A stretch of DNA of 64,000 nucleotides, taken from NCBI RefSeq assembly GCF_000613805.1, contig NZ_BAJR01000002.1, positions 1 to 64,000 on the forward strand. Direction: 5' to 3'. This DNA comes from Phocaeicola paurosaccharolyticus JCM 15092 (GTDB taxonomy: Bacteria; Bacteroidota; Bacteroidia; Bacteroidales; Bacteroidaceae). The notes beneath the pieces are model-generated. The model had not been told where the DNA came from. It ran no database searches and was given only the letters and a program-made list of their open reading frames with translations. Below, piece after piece: positions 57,163 through 64,000 of the stretch (the stretch's first letter is position 1; every line of letters begins with the position of its first letter). The position numbers and the translations under genes were made by a program.

Positions 57163-57999
57163 ATGAATCCAATATTTTTCTATATTAAAGATAAGCTCAA
57201 GGACCTCTATCAAGAGCGAGAATTGTCGTCAATAATCAAAATAATATTGACCGACATCTTTTCTATGTCAACGATAGAAATCTATGGAGACAAAGATAAA
57301 ATTTTTTCATCAAAAGAGATGGCCGAGCTAGATGTTATTATCGAGCGCCTAAAGAAAAATGAGCCAATACAATATATACTTGGTTATGAGATATTTTATG
57401 GTCTGAAATATAAAGTTACTGAAAATGTCCTTATTCCTCGTCCCGAGACAGCTGAGCTGGTGAAGTGGATTATAAGTTATTCTGAAGGTAAAAGTGGTAA
57501 GATAATTGACATAGGTACAGGAAGTGGTTGTATAGCAATTTCACTTGCCGCCAATATTCCTGGAGTATCGGTTGAGGGATGGGATATATCTCAGGAGGCA
57601 CTTAATGTTGCATCATATAATGCTAAGTTGAACAATGTTGATGTGACTTTTAGAAATGTAGATATCCTCTCTTTCTCATCCGATGGTGAGAAGTATGATG
57701 TCATAGTAAGCAATCCACCATATATCACCGAGGCAGAGAAGGATGATATGCAGAGCAATGTTCTTGAATGGGAACCATTTACGGCACTGTTTGTTAATAA
57801 TAGTGATCCTCTGCTCTTCTATCGTAAAATTGCCCAAGTTGGTATAGACTCTTTATTGCCCGACGGTAGCATTTATTTTGAGATAAACAGAAGTTTCTTC
57901 AAAGAGATTGTTGCGATGCTTGAGGAGTATGGCTATAGAGATATAGAGGTGAGAAAAGATTGCTTCGGAAATGAACGAATGGTCAAGGCGAGGTTATGA
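57163..57999 (+). CDS. prmC: Peptide chain release factor N5-glutamine methyltransferase
   Basis: Methylates the GGQ glutamine of release factors. 278 residues from MNPIFFYIKDKL (an ATG at 57154 is nearly as good). The N-terminal helical part ends at NEPIQYILGYEIFYG, then IPRPETAELV, IDIGTGSGCIAISLA and the catalytic NPPYI. Its last four bases overlap recX (ATGA). Confidence 0.93.
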   Translation: MNPIFFYIKDKLKDLYQERELSSIIKIILTDIFSMSTIEIYGDKDKIFSSKEMAELDVIIERLKKNEPIQYILGYEIFYGLKYKVTENVLIPRPETAELVKWIISYSEGKSGKIIDIGTGSGCIAISLAANIPGVSVEGWDISQEALNVASYNAKLNNVDVTFRNVDILSFSSDGEKYDVIVSNPPYITEAEKDDMQSNVLEWEPFTALFVNNSDPLLFYRKIAQVGIDSLLPDGSIYFEINRSFFKEIVAMLEEYGYRDIEVRKDCFGNERMVKARL

Positions 58000-58478
58000 A
58001 GAGAGAATATAGTAAAGAGGAGCTGCTGAATAAGGCTGAGGCCTACTGCAGTGCTGCTGAACGTTGTATAAGTGAGGTTCAGAAGAAAATAACTCTGTGG
58101 GGTGGTGAACTCTATTGCAACGAGATTTTATCAAGACTGATATCCGATAAGTTTATTGATGAAACGAGATTTGCCAAGGCATTTGTCCGCGATAAATATA
58201 GATTCAATAAATGGGGTAGTAATAAAATTGTGCAAGCTCTGAAACTTAAAAGAATATCCTCGGATGATATTCAAGCCGGGCTATCGGAGATTGATGATGA
58301 TAATTATGATGAAAATATAGTATCACTTATTGCTGCTAAGCGTAAAAGTGTGAAAGGTAAGAGTGAATACGAATGCAATGCTAAAATTATAAGATATGCT
58401 TTGTCAAAAGGCTACGATATGAAATCAATAATGAAACATATTAAGTGTGATGGCCTTGATGAAAACTTTTCTGACTGA
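57996..58478 (+). CDS. recX: RecX-family RecA regulator
   Basis: 160 residues. Helical repeat motifs KITLWGGELYCNEILSRLIS and DETRFAKAFVRDKYRFNKWG, IVQALKLKRIS, fit RecX. It inhibits RecA filaments in the family. Overlaps prmC by 4 bases and comF by about 20. Confidence 0.85.
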   Translation: MKREYSKEELLNKAEAYCSAAERCISEVQKKITLWGGELYCNEILSRLISDKFIDETRFAKAFVRDKYRFNKWGSNKIVQALKLKRISSDDIQAGLSEIDDDNYDENIVSLIAAKRKSVKGKSEYECNAKIIRYALSKGYDMKSIMKHIKCDGLDENFSD

Positions 58479-59151
58479 TGTTTGCGACTTCCTATTTCCG
58501 CGAGCTTGTTGTATATGCGGGAACAGTCTGCTACATGATGAGAAATACTGCTGTACTTCTTGTCTGATGGCTCTGCCTAGGACTAATCTTCACCTTATCG
58601 AAAATAACGAGATCGAGAAGAATTTCTGGGGAAAGATAAATCTCAAAAGAGCAACCTCTTTTCTTTACTATTCAAAAGGTGGCGATGTACGGCAACTACT
58701 CTACGAACTGAAATATCATGGCAATAAATATATTGGTGAGTTCTTAGGTAGGGTAATGGCTAGTGAACTCATTGACTCGGGCTTTTTTGATGGAATAGAT
58801 TGCATAGTCCCCGTGCCTTTACATAAGAAAAAGTTACATAAGAGAGGTTACAATCAGAGCGAGTGGCTCTGTAAGGGGATATCTCAGGTTACCTCTATTC
58901 CGATAAGAAAAGATATTATCCGTAGAGTCAGCCAGACAGAGACTCAGACACATAAAGGTATGTACGAGAGATGGAGTAATGTTAATCAAGCTTTTCAAGG
59001 AGAAGATGTCTCCTCTCTGAATAATCTTCATATACTTATTGTAGATGATGTTCTTACTACTGGTGCAACTATAGTTTCTTGCTGTGACTCTTTTAAAGAT
59101 ATTAAATCTATACAAATCAGCGTCCTTACCCTTGCAATTGCTACTGAATGA
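58459..59151 (+). CDS. ComF-family phosphoribosyltransferase
   Basis: 230 residues from MKTFLTDVCDFLFPRAC (an upstream ATG at 58447 is also in frame). Zinc-type Cys pairs CCICGNSL and CCTSCL at the N-terminus, IVPVPLHKKKLHKRGYNQSE in the middle and PRPP site LIVDDVLTTGATIVS near residue 195. A role in DNA uptake is family knowledge for ComFC, but most members have an unknown role. Confidence 0.88.
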   Translation: MKTFLTDVCDFLFPRACCICGNSLLHDEKYCCTSCLMALPRTNLHLIENNEIEKNFWGKINLKRATSFLYYSKGGDVRQLLYELKYHGNKYIGEFLGRVMASELIDSGFFDGIDCIVPVPLHKKKLHKRGYNQSEWLCKGISQVTSIPIRKDIIRRVSQTETQTHKGMYERWSNVNQAFQGEDVSSLNNLHILIVDDVLTTGATIVSCCDSFKDIKSIQISVLTLAIATE

Positions 59152-59214
59152 TGAATAAATTGCTTAATTTTAAAAAATAAGAAATATATTCCCGAGAATT
59201 TCAATCTATTTGTC

Positions 59215-59222
59215 TAACTTTG
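59215..59222 (+). promoter_or_regulatory. -7 element of pyrE
   Basis: TAACTTTG, fitting TAnnTTTG, 27 bases upstream of the pyrE ATG. Confidence 0.5.
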
Positions 59223-59249
59223 CATTGCATGATAAATTAAGATTAAGTT

Positions 59250-59888
59250 ATGAGGACGCTAGAAAAGTTATTCGCAGAAAAGTTGCTGAAAATCAAATCG
59301 ATTAAGTTACAACCAACAAACCCATTTACCTGGGCTTCGGGATGGAAATCACCTTTCTATTGCGATAATCGCAAGACTCTTTCATACCCTGCTCTACGTA
59401 ATTTTGTGAAGATTGAAATTTGCCGTACTATTATGGAAAGATTTGGTCAGGTAGACGCTATCGCAGGTGTTGCTACAGGAGCTATTCCTCAAGGAGCATT
59501 AGTTGCTGAGGAGTTAAATCTGCCATTTGTATATGTTCGTTCTACTCCAAAAGACCATGGACTTGAGAACTTGATTGAAGGAGAGCTTCGTCCGGGAATG
59601 AAAGTAGTGGTTATTGAAGACCTTATTTCAACAGGTGGAAGCAGTTTGAAGGCTGTTGAGGCTATTCGTAGAGATGGTTGTGAGGTGATAGGAATGGTTG
59701 CATCTTTTACATATGGTTTCCCTGTAGCTATTGAGGCTTTCAAAGATGCTAAGGTTAATCTTGTAACATTGACAAACTATGAAGCTGTGCTTGAAGTCGC
59801 TTTGAAGACAGGATATATCGATGAAGATGATATTCCAGTACTTGATGCATGGAGAAAAGATCCTTCACATTGGGAACCAGGAAAATAA
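59250..59888 (+). CDS. pyrE: Orotate phosphoribosyltransferase
   Basis: Fifth step of UMP synthesis. 212 residues. ASGWKSPFYCDNR near residue 28, AGVATGAIPQGALVAEELNL near residue 72 and the PRPP motif VVVIEDLISTGGSSLKAVE near residue 112 are seen. It has its own promoter and a terminator at 59913-59957. Confidence 0.96.
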   Translation: MRTLEKLFAEKLLKIKSIKLQPTNPFTWASGWKSPFYCDNRKTLSYPALRNFVKIEICRTIMERFGQVDAIAGVATGAIPQGALVAEELNLPFVYVRSTPKDHGLENLIEGELRPGMKVVVIEDLISTGGSSLKAVEAIRRDGCEVIGMVASFTYGFPVAIEAFKDAKVNLVTLTNYEAVLEVALKTGYIDEDDIPVLDAWRKDPSHWEPGK

Positions 59889-59912
59889 GAATTTTATTCA
59901 AATAGATAACTT

Positions 59913-59957
59913 AAGGACTTATCGGGAACAAAAGTTTCCGAAAAGTTCTTTTTTTGT
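59913..59957 (+). terminator. Terminator of pyrE
   Basis: AAGGACTT pairs with AAGTTCTT (one G-T), and CGGGAAC with GTTTCCG, around AAAA, followed by TTTTTTTG. 25 bases after the pyrE stop. Confidence 0.7.
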
Positions 59958-59975
59958 TTTAGTTAAGTATATTTT

Positions 59976-60398
59976 ATGACAAAATTTGAAAGTAGCGTAA
60001 AGCATGTTGCTTATTCTCAGGAGCAAGTATACAATAAATTATCCGACCTAAACAACTTGTCGTCTGTTAAGGAACGTCTTGATCAAGTTAAGGACCAGGT
60101 AGGTGATAAGTTGAAAGATATTCAGTTTGATCAGGATTCTATCACATTAAATGTGCAGGGGATGAATGTTACACTGAAAGTTGTTGAGAGGGAGCCTATG
60201 AAATGTATTAAGTTCGAGGGTGACAAGACTCCTATACCGGTTAATTTGTGGATACAGATTCTTCCTGATGGAGAAAACGCTAAGCTTAAGGTGACTATCG
60301 GTGCCGAACTAAACATCTTTATCAAGAAGATGGCTGAGAAACCTCTAACAGAGGGTGCTGAGAAGATTGCCGAAATGTTGTCAATGATTAAATATTAA
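59976..60398 (+). CDS. SRPBCC/START-like fold protein
   Basis: 140 residues. The long helix KHVAYSQEQVYNKLSDLNNL and ERLDQVKDQVGDKLKD are followed by beta strands (ITLNVQGMNVTLKVVEREP, LWIQILPDGENAKLKV) and a C-terminal helix. This is the small SRPBCC fold, sometimes labelled polyketide cyclase; no ligand is known. It lies 4 bases upstream of argH, so it is likely co-transcribed. Confidence 0.75.
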   Translation: MTKFESSVKHVAYSQEQVYNKLSDLNNLSSVKERLDQVKDQVGDKLKDIQFDQDSITLNVQGMNVTLKVVEREPMKCIKFEGDKTPIPVNLWIQILPDGENAKLKVTIGAELNIFIKKMAEKPLTEGAEKIAEMLSMIKY

Positions 60399-60402
60399 TA
60401 TT

Positions 60403-61743
60403 ATGGCTCAGAAACTTTGGGAAAAGAGTGTTCAAGTAAACGAGAACATTGATCGGTTCACTGTAGGACACGACAGAGAATTGGACCTCTATTTATCAAA
60501 ACATGATGTTTTAGGTTCAATGGCACATATTACCATGCTCGAAAGTATTGGTCTGCTTGAGGCAGGCGAACTGAAGGTTCTTCTTGCAGAGCTGAAAAAC
60601 ATCTACAAGAGAGCAGAGAATGGTGATTTCGTTATCGAGGATGGTATCGAAGATGTACATTCTCAGGTGGAACTTATGCTTACACGCAAACTTGGTGATG
60701 TAGGTAAAAAGATCCATAGTGGTCGTTCTCGTAATGATCAGGTCCTTCTTGACCTCAAGCTCTTTACTCGCGAACAGATAAAAGATATAGCAAAAGATGT
60801 TGAACATCTTTTCAATGTTCTCATCTCCCAAAGTAATAAATACAAGGATGTGTTGATGCCGGGATATACACATCTTCAGATAGCTATGCCTTCATCTTTC
60901 GGACTCTGGTTCGGTGCTTATGCCGAGAGTCTTGTAGATGATATGTTGTTCCTTCATGCTGCATATAAGATGTGCAACAAGAATCCACTTGGATCGGCAG
61001 CAGGATATGGCTCGTCATTCCCTTTGAACAGAACGATGACAACAGAACTTCTTGGATTCGACTCATTGAACTACAATGTGGTTTATGCTCAGATGGGTAG
61101 AGGTAAGATGGAACGTAACGTAGCATTTGCTCTCGCATCTATAGCTGGAACAATATCTAAGTTAGCATTCGATGCATGTATGTTCAGCAGCCAGAACTTC
61201 GGATTTGTTAAGTTGCCTGATGAGTGTACAACAGGTTCCAGCATTATGCCTCATAAGAAGAACCCTGATGTGTTCGAACTTACACGTGCTAAATGCAATA
61301 AGATACAGTCTCTTCCACAGCAGATAATGATGATTATGAACAATCTCCCTTCAGGTTACTTCCGTGATCTTCAGATTATAAAAGAGGTATTCCTTCCTGC
61401 TTTCAAGGAGATTAAGGACTGCATTGAGATGACAACCTATATCATTGATAAGATAAAGGTTAACGAACATATCCTTGATGATGATCGTTATCTATATATC
61501 TTCAGTGTTGAGGAAGTTAACCGTCTTGCCAGTGAGGGAATGCCTTTCCGTGATGCCTATAAAAAGGTGGGATTGGATATAGAAGCCGGCAAGTTTACTC
61601 ACAACAAAGAGGTTCATCATACTCACGAAGGTAGTGTAGGCAATCTTTGCAATGACAAGATTCAGGAGATGATGGGCGATGTTGTTAAGAACTTCGAATT
61701 CGACAAGGTTGAAAGAGCTGAGAAAGAACTTTTAAACAGATAA
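60403..61743 (+). CDS. argH: Argininosuccinate lyase
   Basis: Last step of arginine synthesis. 446 residues. HSGRSRNDQVLLDLKLF near residue 106, the His-acting region PGYTHLQIAMP near residue 151 and the signature GSSIMPHKKNPDVFEL near residue 275 are clear. The next gene begins 4 bases later. Confidence 0.96.
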   Translation: MAQKLWEKSVQVNENIDRFTVGHDRELDLYLSKHDVLGSMAHITMLESIGLLEAGELKVLLAELKNIYKRAENGDFVIEDGIEDVHSQVELMLTRKLGDVGKKIHSGRSRNDQVLLDLKLFTREQIKDIAKDVEHLFNVLISQSNKYKDVLMPGYTHLQIAMPSSFGLWFGAYAESLVDDMLFLHAAYKMCNKNPLGSAAGYGSSFPLNRTMTTELLGFDSLNYNVVYAQMGRGKMERNVAFALASIAGTISKLAFDACMFSSQNFGFVKLPDECTTGSSIMPHKKNPDVFELTRAKCNKIQSLPQQIMMIMNNLPSGYFRDLQIIKEVFLPAFKEIKDCIEMTTYIIDKIKVNEHILDDDRYLYIFSVEEVNRLASEGMPFRDAYKKVGLDIEAGKFTHNKEVHHTHEGSVGNLCNDKIQEMMGDVVKNFEFDKVERAEKELLNR

Positions 61744-61747
61744 TACT

Positions 61748-62737
61748 ATGGAATATCTTCCCGATTCATCACGTTATGAAAAGATGCAGTACAGATACTG
61801 CGGTAATAGCGGCATTTTGCTCCCTATTATTTCATTGGGACTATGGCATAACTTTGGTAGTGTTGATAATTTCGACACAGCTACAGATATGATAAAATGC
61901 GCTTTCGATAGTGGAATTACACATTTCGACCTTGCGAATAACTATGGCCCTGTGCCGGGAAGTGCCGAAGAGAACTTCGGGAAGATTATCAAAAAAGATT
62001 TCTCTGCTTATCGTGATGAGATGATAATATCATCTAAAGCCGGTCATGACATGTGGGCAGGCCCTTATGGTGGCAATAGCTCCAGGAAAAATCTTATGGC
62101 AAGCATAGATCAGAGTCTGAAACGTACAGGACTCGATTACTTCGATATATTCTATTCACATCGTTATGATGAAGTGACTCCTGTCGAAGAGACCATACAG
62201 ACACTTATTGACATTGTTAAATGTGGAAAGGCTCTCTATGCAGGAATCTCTAAATACCCACCCGAAAAGGCAGCTATAGCTTATAAGATGATGAAAGAAG
62301 CTGGTGTACCATGTCTCATAAGTCAGTACAAATATAATATGTTCGATAGGGAGGTAGAGGAGGCTACACTTCAGTTGGCTGCAGATAATGGCTCAGGCTT
62401 TATAGCTTTCTCACCATTAGCTCAAGGTATGCTGACTAATAAATATCTCCATGGCATTCCGGAAAACTCACGCGCTGCAAAGAGCACAGGTTTCTTAAAG
62501 AGAGAGCAGGTTACCGATGATAAGGTAGAGAAGGCTCGTAAACTCAGTGCTATTGCAGATAGGAGAGGACAGACTCTTGCAGAGATGGCTCTTGCATGGG
62601 TTCTCAACGATAGCAGGATGACCTCTGTGATAATTGGTGCAAGTTCTGTGAGCCAACTTAAAGATAATTTAGCAACACTGCGTAATCTCCACTTCTCACA
62701 AGAGGAGCTTGCAGAGATAGCTGCAATATTGAATTGA
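61748..62737 (+). CDS. Aldo/keto reductase (YghZ/MgrA-like)
   Basis: 329 residues. THFDLANNYGP near residue 57 carries Asp and Tyr of the tetrad, IISSKAGHDMWAGPYG near residue 95 the Lys, IFYSHRYDEVTPVEET near residue 135 the His, and TSVIIGASSVSQLKDN near residue 295 the NADPH-binding turn. The GPYGGNSSRKNL insert fits the L-glyceraldehyde 3-phosphate reductase branch. The gene follows argH closely and may be co-transcribed with it. Confidence 0.9.
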   Translation: MEYLPDSSRYEKMQYRYCGNSGILLPIISLGLWHNFGSVDNFDTATDMIKCAFDSGITHFDLANNYGPVPGSAEENFGKIIKKDFSAYRDEMIISSKAGHDMWAGPYGGNSSRKNLMASIDQSLKRTGLDYFDIFYSHRYDEVTPVEETIQTLIDIVKCGKALYAGISKYPPEKAAIAYKMMKEAGVPCLISQYKYNMFDREVEEATLQLAADNGSGFIAFSPLAQGMLTNKYLHGIPENSRAAKSTGFLKREQVTDDKVEKARKLSAIADRRGQTLAEMALAWVLNDSRMTSVIIGASSVSQLKDNLATLRNLHFSQEELAEIAAILN

Positions 62738-62823
62738 GATATTCTCAATAGTGCAAGAATATAGAATTTAGGCTTCTCCAAAAGCATTTATTTAGAGAAA
62801 ACGTAAATTTTCGTAACTAATAT

Positions 62824-62854
62824 TTTGGAGATATAACAAATATTTCTAACTTTG
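62824..62854 (+). promoter_or_regulatory. Promoter of the two tRNA genes
   Basis: TTTG at 62824-62827 is separated by 19 bases from TAACTTTG at 62847-62854, the canonical -33/-7 spacing in Bacteroidota. The tRNA-Gly gene begins 16 bases after the -7. Confidence 0.7.
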
Positions 62855-62869
62855 CACCCGTTAAAATAA

Positions 62870-62942
62870 GCGGAAATAGCTCAGTTGGTAGAGCATAACC
62901 TTGCCAAGGTTAGGGTCGCGAGTTCGAGTCTCGTTTTCCGCT
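62870..62942 (+). tRNA. tRNA-Gly (GCC)
   Basis: Cloverleaf with acceptor GCGGAAA/TTTCCGC, D arm AGCTCAGTTGGTAGAGC, anticodon arm around TTGCCAA and TPsiC loop GTTCGAGTC. Anticodon GCC. Discriminator T; no CCA is encoded. Confidence 0.95.
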
Positions 62943-62955
62943 CTCTTCACAAAGG

Positions 62956-63042
62956 ATGCTCGAATGGTGGAATCGGTAGACACGAGGGACTTAAAATCCC
63001 TTGGCCATTACGGCTGTGGGGGTTCAAGTCCCCCTTCGAGTA
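62956..63042 (+). tRNA. tRNA-Leu (TAA)
   Basis: Class II tRNA with a long variable arm (GGCCATTACGGCTGT region). Acceptor GCTCGAA/TTCGAGT has a G-T first pair. Anticodon stem GGGA/TCCC flanks a loop with TAA. TPsiC loop GGTTCAAGTCC. Discriminator A; CCA is not encoded. Transcribed with tRNA-Gly, 13 bases apart. Confidence 0.95.
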
Positions 63043-63050
63043 CTGAAAGT

Positions 63051-63092
63051 AAAACCTTGTAAATTAATAGTTTACAAGGCTTTATTATTTTA
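63051..63092 (+). terminator. Terminator of the tRNA pair
   Basis: CCTTGTAAA pairs with TTTACAAGG around a 7-base loop, then CTTTATTATTTT. Confidence 0.75.
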
Positions 63093-63101
63093 ATAAGAAA
63101 T

Positions 63102-63133
63102 AAGGCTGAACTTCAGTGAAGAAGTCCAGCCTT
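63102..63133 (-). terminator. Terminator of the uxaB-like gene
   Basis: On the minus strand AAGGCTGGACTTC pairs with GAAGTTCAGCCTT (one mismatch) and ATTTCTTATT follows. It lies 38 bases beyond the stop. Confidence 0.7.
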
Positions 63134-63171
63134 TTATATTGCTGAAAGCAATATACTAATCAAAACAAATA

Positions 63172-64000
63172 TTATAAAATACCTTTTACTGTTTCGAGCA
63201 TTCCAATCTTCACGATAGAATCAAGATTAGCCTTTACAGCTGCAGCAAGTCCTGGAATGTTATTCAGGTTTTCACCCCAGATAGATTCAGCAGCAAGCAC
63301 ACCTTCGGTTACTTTTGCGGTATCACCTGTGGCCCAAAGCTCTTTAAGCATATTCATAATCTCAGGAGCGTCATTTGGAACAATCTCTACTCCGTCAGCA
63401 CGAACACCACCCTTATAGTAAGTAATGATTGCAGCAAGACCAAGTACAAGACCCTTAGGAAGTTCGCCCTTACGTTGCAGATATGTCTTCAATCCTGGAA
63501 GGTCACGAGTCTGATATTTAGGGAATGAGTTAAGCATGATTGATGTAACCTGATGATCAACGAATGGATTGTTGAATCTTTCAAGAACATCTTTTGCAAA
63601 TTTCTGAAGTTCATCTTTAGGAAGGTTAAGTGTCTCCATAAGTTCATGGAACATAACCTTGTCGATATACTTACCTATTACAGGATGTTGGCATGCATCG
63701 CGTACAATGTTCACACCGCTCAGGAATGCAACAGGAGAAAGCACTGTGTGAGGGCCATTAAGTAATGTAACCTTTCTTTCATGATAAGGTTCCTCTGATG
63801 GAACGAACAGAACATTCAATCCGGCTTTGTTTGCAGGGAACTCAGCAGCAACAGTCTCAGGAGCTTCGATAACCCATAGGTGGAATATCTCTGCCTGAAC
63901 AACCATGTTGTCATCATACTGAATCTTTTCTTTTATTGAATCGATATCTTTTCTTGGGAATCCAGGAACGATACGGTCAACAAGTGTAGCGTAAACTCCA
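63172..64000 (-). CDS. uxaB: Tagaturonate reductase (altronate oxidoreductase), 5' end outside the window
   Basis: The frame runs from the stop at 63172 to the window edge with no stop, so the N-terminus is missing. The visible part reads ATLVDRIVPGFPRKDIDSIK, then WVIEAPETVAAEFPANKAGL, VTLLNGPHTVLSPVAFLSG (the Lys/His catalytic region of the mannitol-dehydrogenase family is just upstream of and within this block) and FNNPFVDHQVTSIMLNSFPK. DRIVPGFP is the family's NTLVDRIV-type block. The enzyme reduces tagaturonate to altronate in galacturonate use, which fits the plant-glycan genes in the window. Between tagaturonate and fructuronate reductase, the first is favoured. Confidence 0.85.
   Translation of the reverse strand, partial: GVYATLVDRIVPGFPRKDIDSIKEKIQYDDNMVVQAEIFHLWVIEAPETVAAEFPANKAGLNVLFVPSEEPYHERKVTLLNGPHTVLSPVAFLSGVNIVRDACQHPVIGKYIDKVMFHELMETLNLPKDELQKFAKDVLERFNNPFVDHQVTSIMLNSFPKYQTRDLPGLKTYLQRKGELPKGLVLGLAAIITYYKGGVRADGVEIVPNDAPEIMNMLKELWATGDTAKVTEGVLAAESIWGENLNNIPGLAAAVKANLDSIVKIGMLETVKGIL

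Noticed and set aside
62870-63042. tRNA-linked integration site
   Set aside because: No repeat of the tRNA 3' end and no integrase were seen downstream to the window edge.

Overview
The window is a bacterial chromosome segment from the phylum Bacteroidota, most likely order Bacteroidales (Bacteroides/Prevotella-like). The signs are a SusC/SusD pair, a BamA-OmpH-OmpH-MurI envelope operon, YfhO, DUF-type lipoproteins, many -7 elements of the TAnnTTTG type, and a lack of clear Shine-Dalgarno sequences. The DNA is AT-rich by eye. Species cannot be fixed from sequence reading alone.

Layout. 1-9.7 kb: housekeeping genes (upp, pckA, typA, rpsO, the mtnN-luxS pair, yfhO), with a 600-base gene-free gap at 2783-3388 that holds a 22-bp tandem array. 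9.7-18.4 kb: accessory glycan use, with a frameshifted GH9 glucanase, a scar made of an IS3-family remnant and a SusC remnant, and an orphan SusD/SusC pair with no neighbouring hydrolase. 18.4-28.2 kb: a surface-glycan assembly cluster (flippase, acyltransferase, four glycosyltransferases, a fucosyltransferase-like enzyme, a fused cytidylyltransferase/dehydrogenase and a LicD transferase). The last two suggest CDP-ribitol-type synthesis and transfer of a phospho-alditol. 28.3-33.7 kb: metG, a B12/radical-SAM protein, a polysaccharide deacetylase, a second copy of the 22-bp array in inverted orientation, and a small exported protein. 33.9-37.8 kb: a membrane-tethered AraC-type regulator with a sensor propeller, next to a GH31 glycosidase. 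38-64 kb: mostly housekeeping (yifB-crcB, a TlpA-like lipoprotein, a TPR lipoprotein, xerD, aroQ-pyk-OMT-rbfA-lolC/E-like, a pyridoxal kinase gene, murI, ompH x2, bamA, uppS, ribD/prmC divergent, recX, comF, pyrE, argH, an aldo/keto reductase, tRNA-Gly, tRNA-Leu, and a uxaB-like gene cut by the window end).

Two cross-cutting observations stand out. First, the 22-bp repeat with a palindromic ATCATGAT core forms phased tandem arrays at 3057-3144 and, inverted, at about 33076-33185, both in gene-free DNA. Second, seven protein genes (eight sites, one gene hit twice) are broken by one- or two-base indels whose reversal restores a full family-typical protein; most are a missing G in a short G run. 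One of them is the essential gene uppS, which suggests base-calling errors rather than true decay, and warns against reading the uppS-bamA open frame as a fusion protein.
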